This document shows, one piece after another, positions 6,555 through 7,454 of a DNA stretch of 7,454 nt. This DNA comes from Bordetella parapertussis. Its GTDB lineage: Bacteria; Cyanobacteriota; Cyanobacteriia; PCC-6307; Cyanobiaceae. The stretch's first letter is position 1; every line of letters begins with the position of its first letter. The position numbers were made by a program, and so were the translations under genes. The notes under the pieces were generated by a model that did not search any database, was not told where the DNA came from, and saw only the letters and a list, made by a program, of their open reading frames with translations. The stretch lies in contig CALPMR020000151.1 in assembly GCA_943324725.2 (NCBI GenBank), forward strand, positions 1 to 7,454. Direction: 5' to 3'.

Positions 6555-6800
6555 ATGACAACAGAATCAACAACCCCTGGCCTCACGATCGGTCAATTGG
6601 AAGCAAAATATCCGATGTACTGCAAAGCGATGCGCTTGCTACTGCGCGAAGGTTGCACCCTCAAGCAGATTCAGCGCACCGTCTGCTGGGACAGGCTTGA
6701 GATTCTGCATAACAGCCTGCCCAAGAGCTACAAATCTCCCGAGTATCTTTTCCTGCTGTTTCGGCGTGAATGGGAACAGCACAAGGCCTCCCTCGCCTGA
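6555..6800 (+). CDS. DUF3136-like small cyanobacterial protein
   Basis: An 81-residue soluble protein of the type seen throughout picocyanobacteria. The core TIGQLEAKYPMYCKAMRLL (about 12-30) is followed by REGCTLKQIQRTVCWDRL (31-48), then LPKSYKSPEYLFLLFRRE. This order (E-x-x-Y-P-x-Y-C-K-A, TVCW, a leucine-led Y-K-S-P-E-Y-L) is what I recall for DUF3136; no function is known. A helix-turn-helix-like look of the middle segment hints at nucleic-acid binding but proves nothing. Start: the frame extends to a TTG at 6522, but ATG 6555 starts a short leader typical of the family and has a weak GTGAG purine stretch ahead. The frame is intact, and the neighbours give no functional clue. Confidence 0.78.
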   Translation: MTTESTTPGLTIGQLEAKYPMYCKAMRLLLREGCTLKQIQRTVCWDRLEILHNSLPKSYKSPEYLFLLFRREWEQHKASLA

Positions 6801-6838
6801 GATCACAGCGTGACAACGGCTCACCTTCGGCCGCCCCA

Positions 6839-6861
6839 TCCTCTGCGGAGCAAGCAGAGGA
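6839..6861. repeat. Inverted repeat, 8-bp stem with 7-nt loop
   Basis: TCCTCTGC (6839-6846) and GCAGAGGA (6854-6861) are perfect reverse complements around a 7-base loop. A second short palindrome, CCCGG-A-CCGGG, follows within ten bases. They begin 39 bp after the stop of the DUF3136-like gene and may end or stabilise its transcript, but there is no T-run, so this is not a standard intrinsic terminator. Confidence 0.5.
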
Positions 6862-7146
6862 CTGGATCCCGGACCGGGGCAAGCGCCATGACCCCAGCGC
6901 AGGACTAAGGTCAGCGGCTGGATTCGGCCGCAGAACCAGGACGCTGCTGGCTTTCGTATCAATCCCACAGTGCCGCCGCTGCTGTTGCTGAGATCCCCTG
7001 GTCCAACGCAGTAGCAGTCTTCAAACAGACCCCATCGCCCACACTCTCGGCGCCCCAGGCTGAAGCGGGATTGGCGAGGCCGTCATCCACCCGAGCCGGC
7101 AGGCAGAGACAGGACATCTGGGCCTGAGCAGGCAACAGGGCCGATC

Positions 7147-7161
7147 ACCAGCCTGGCTGGT
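7147..7161. repeat. Interrupted palindrome ACCAGCC-T-GGCTGGT
   Basis: Two perfect 7-base arms flank a single central T, directly beyond the terminator of the RRM gene. Such symmetry may suit a dimeric protein site or a short hairpin; no function can be assigned. Confidence 0.4.
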
Positions 7162-7165
7162 CAAC

Positions 7166-7196
7166 AAAAAAACCGTCCCCGATCAGGGGGACGGTT
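7166..7196 (-). terminator. Rho-independent terminator of the RRM gene
   Basis: On the minus strand AACCGTCCCC (7196-7187) pairs perfectly with GGGGACGGTT (7180-7171) around a 6-base loop, and the stem runs into seven T (7172-7166, sharing its last pairs). This is a textbook intrinsic terminator located 49 bp after the stop codon of the RNA-binding protein gene. Confidence 0.93.
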
Positions 7197-7201
7197 GCAA
7201 G

Positions 7202-7225
7202 GGGATCAGCCTTCAGGCTGATCCC
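7202..7225 (-). repeat. Perfect 10-bp hairpin in the 3' UTR of the RRM gene
   Basis: GGGATCAGCC (7202-7211) and GGCTGATCCC (7216-7225) form an uninterrupted 10-bp stem with a 4-base loop (TGAA in the minus-strand RNA). It lies between the RRM stop codon and the terminator hairpin. It has no T-run of its own, so it is more likely a 3'-end stabiliser or protein-binding structure than a terminator. Confidence 0.8.
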
Positions 7226-7244
7226 GACAATCAAGGCAATGGAC

Positions 7245-7454
7245 TCAGTAGCGGCCGCGGCCACCGCCGCCACCACCACCGCCGTAGCCACCACCACCAC
7301 CACCGCCGCCGCCGTAGCCGCCGCCACCGCCGCCGCCACCACCGCCGGTGCGGGGCTCAGCTTTGTTGACACGGATGGTGCGACCCATCCATTCGACGTT
7401 CTGAAGATCGTCGATCGCCTTGGTTTCGTCGGCCGCGTTGGCCATTTCCACAAA
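7245..7454 (-). CDS. RRM RNA-binding protein with glycine-rich tail (C-terminal part, runs off right edge)
   Basis: Only the last 69 residues are in the window; the N-terminus lies beyond the right edge. The visible part starts inside RNP1 (FVEM) of a single RNA-recognition motif and continues through the second helix (DETKAIDDLQNVEWMGR) to the last strand (TIRVNKAEPR), a classic cyanobacterial Rbp ending. The tail then has glycine runs of exactly 10, 9 and 8 residues, each of the first two followed by tyrosine, and closes with RGRY and TGA. Rbp proteins of this type bind RNA, and several family members are cold-induced or help localise mRNA. The glycine tract is encoded by mixed GGC and GGT codons, low-complexity DNA prone to length changes. 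A strong hairpin and an intrinsic terminator follow the stop. Confidence 0.93.
   Translation of the reverse strand, partial: FVEMANAADETKAIDDLQNVEWMGRTIRVNKAEPRTGGGGGGGGGGYGGGGGGGGGYGGGGGGGGRGRY

Larger units (their letters stand above)
6801..7165. other. Intergenic gap downstream of DUF3136-like gene
   Basis: About 365 bp without a convincing gene. It contains an 8-bp hairpin (6839-6861) and a 15-bp interrupted palindrome (7147-7161). A 52-codon minus-strand frame at 6959-7117 has no ribosome site and no recognisable motif. No tRNA or known small cyanobacterial RNA motif was seen. Confidence 0.55.

Noticed and set aside
6959..7117. 52-codon minus-strand frame in the gap after the DUF3136-like gene
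   Set aside because: There is no ribosome site, no hydrophobic or conserved motif, and its composition is alanine-rich like random GC-rich sequence.
6801..7165. Possible small regulatory RNA gene
   Set aside because: No Yfr1-type motif, tRNA-like structure or promoter-plus-terminator pair was found; the only strong terminator points the other way and belongs to the RRM gene.

Overview
The window is GC-rich and densely packed, and it looks like chromosomal DNA of a picocyanobacterium (Synechococcus/Cyanobium type). Four things point there: a Nif11-domain protein, a DUF3136-like small protein, a short acidic conserved protein of picocyanobacterial type, and a cyanobacterial RRM-plus-glycine-tail RNA-binding protein. 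No rRNA, tRNA, CRISPR array or insertion sequence was seen.

Layout from left to right. Positions 1-948 (minus) hold the N-terminal third of valyl-tRNA synthetase, whose C-terminus lies outside the window. Upstream on the same strand is a four-helix bestrophin-like membrane protein (1072-1974). A 261-bp spacer leads to a plus-strand Nif11-domain protein (2236-2517). Next come gene remnants on the plus strand. The first is the lipoprotein signal peptide and N-terminal half of an extracellular solute-binding protein, with a stop codon inside and no ATG. It runs out of frame into the C-terminal end of an MscS mechanosensitive channel (about 2610-3412). On the minus strand follow a 2OG-Fe(II) oxygenase (3439-4086) and, just upstream of it, an unidentified 148-residue protein (4115-4561). 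A divergent plus-strand gene encodes an 84-residue conserved protein (4633-4887), followed by a membrane fatty acid desaturase (5051-6163).

The 6164-6554 gap holds a possible 26-residue membrane peptide gene on the minus strand and a pair of 17-bp imperfect direct repeats. A DUF3136-like small protein follows (6555-6800). A second gap has several inverted repeats. It ends in a minus-strand rho-independent terminator that serves the RRM RNA-binding protein running off the right edge (7245-7454), whose tail is three glycine runs of 10, 9 and 8 residues.

The genes are mostly unrelated housekeeping and lineage-specific functions: translation, lipid desaturation, RNA binding and membrane transport. 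I see no coherent defence, mobile or biosynthetic system. The most notable item is the composite solute-binding/MscS remnant, which may derive from one fused receptor-channel gene or from two neighbouring genes joined by deletion.
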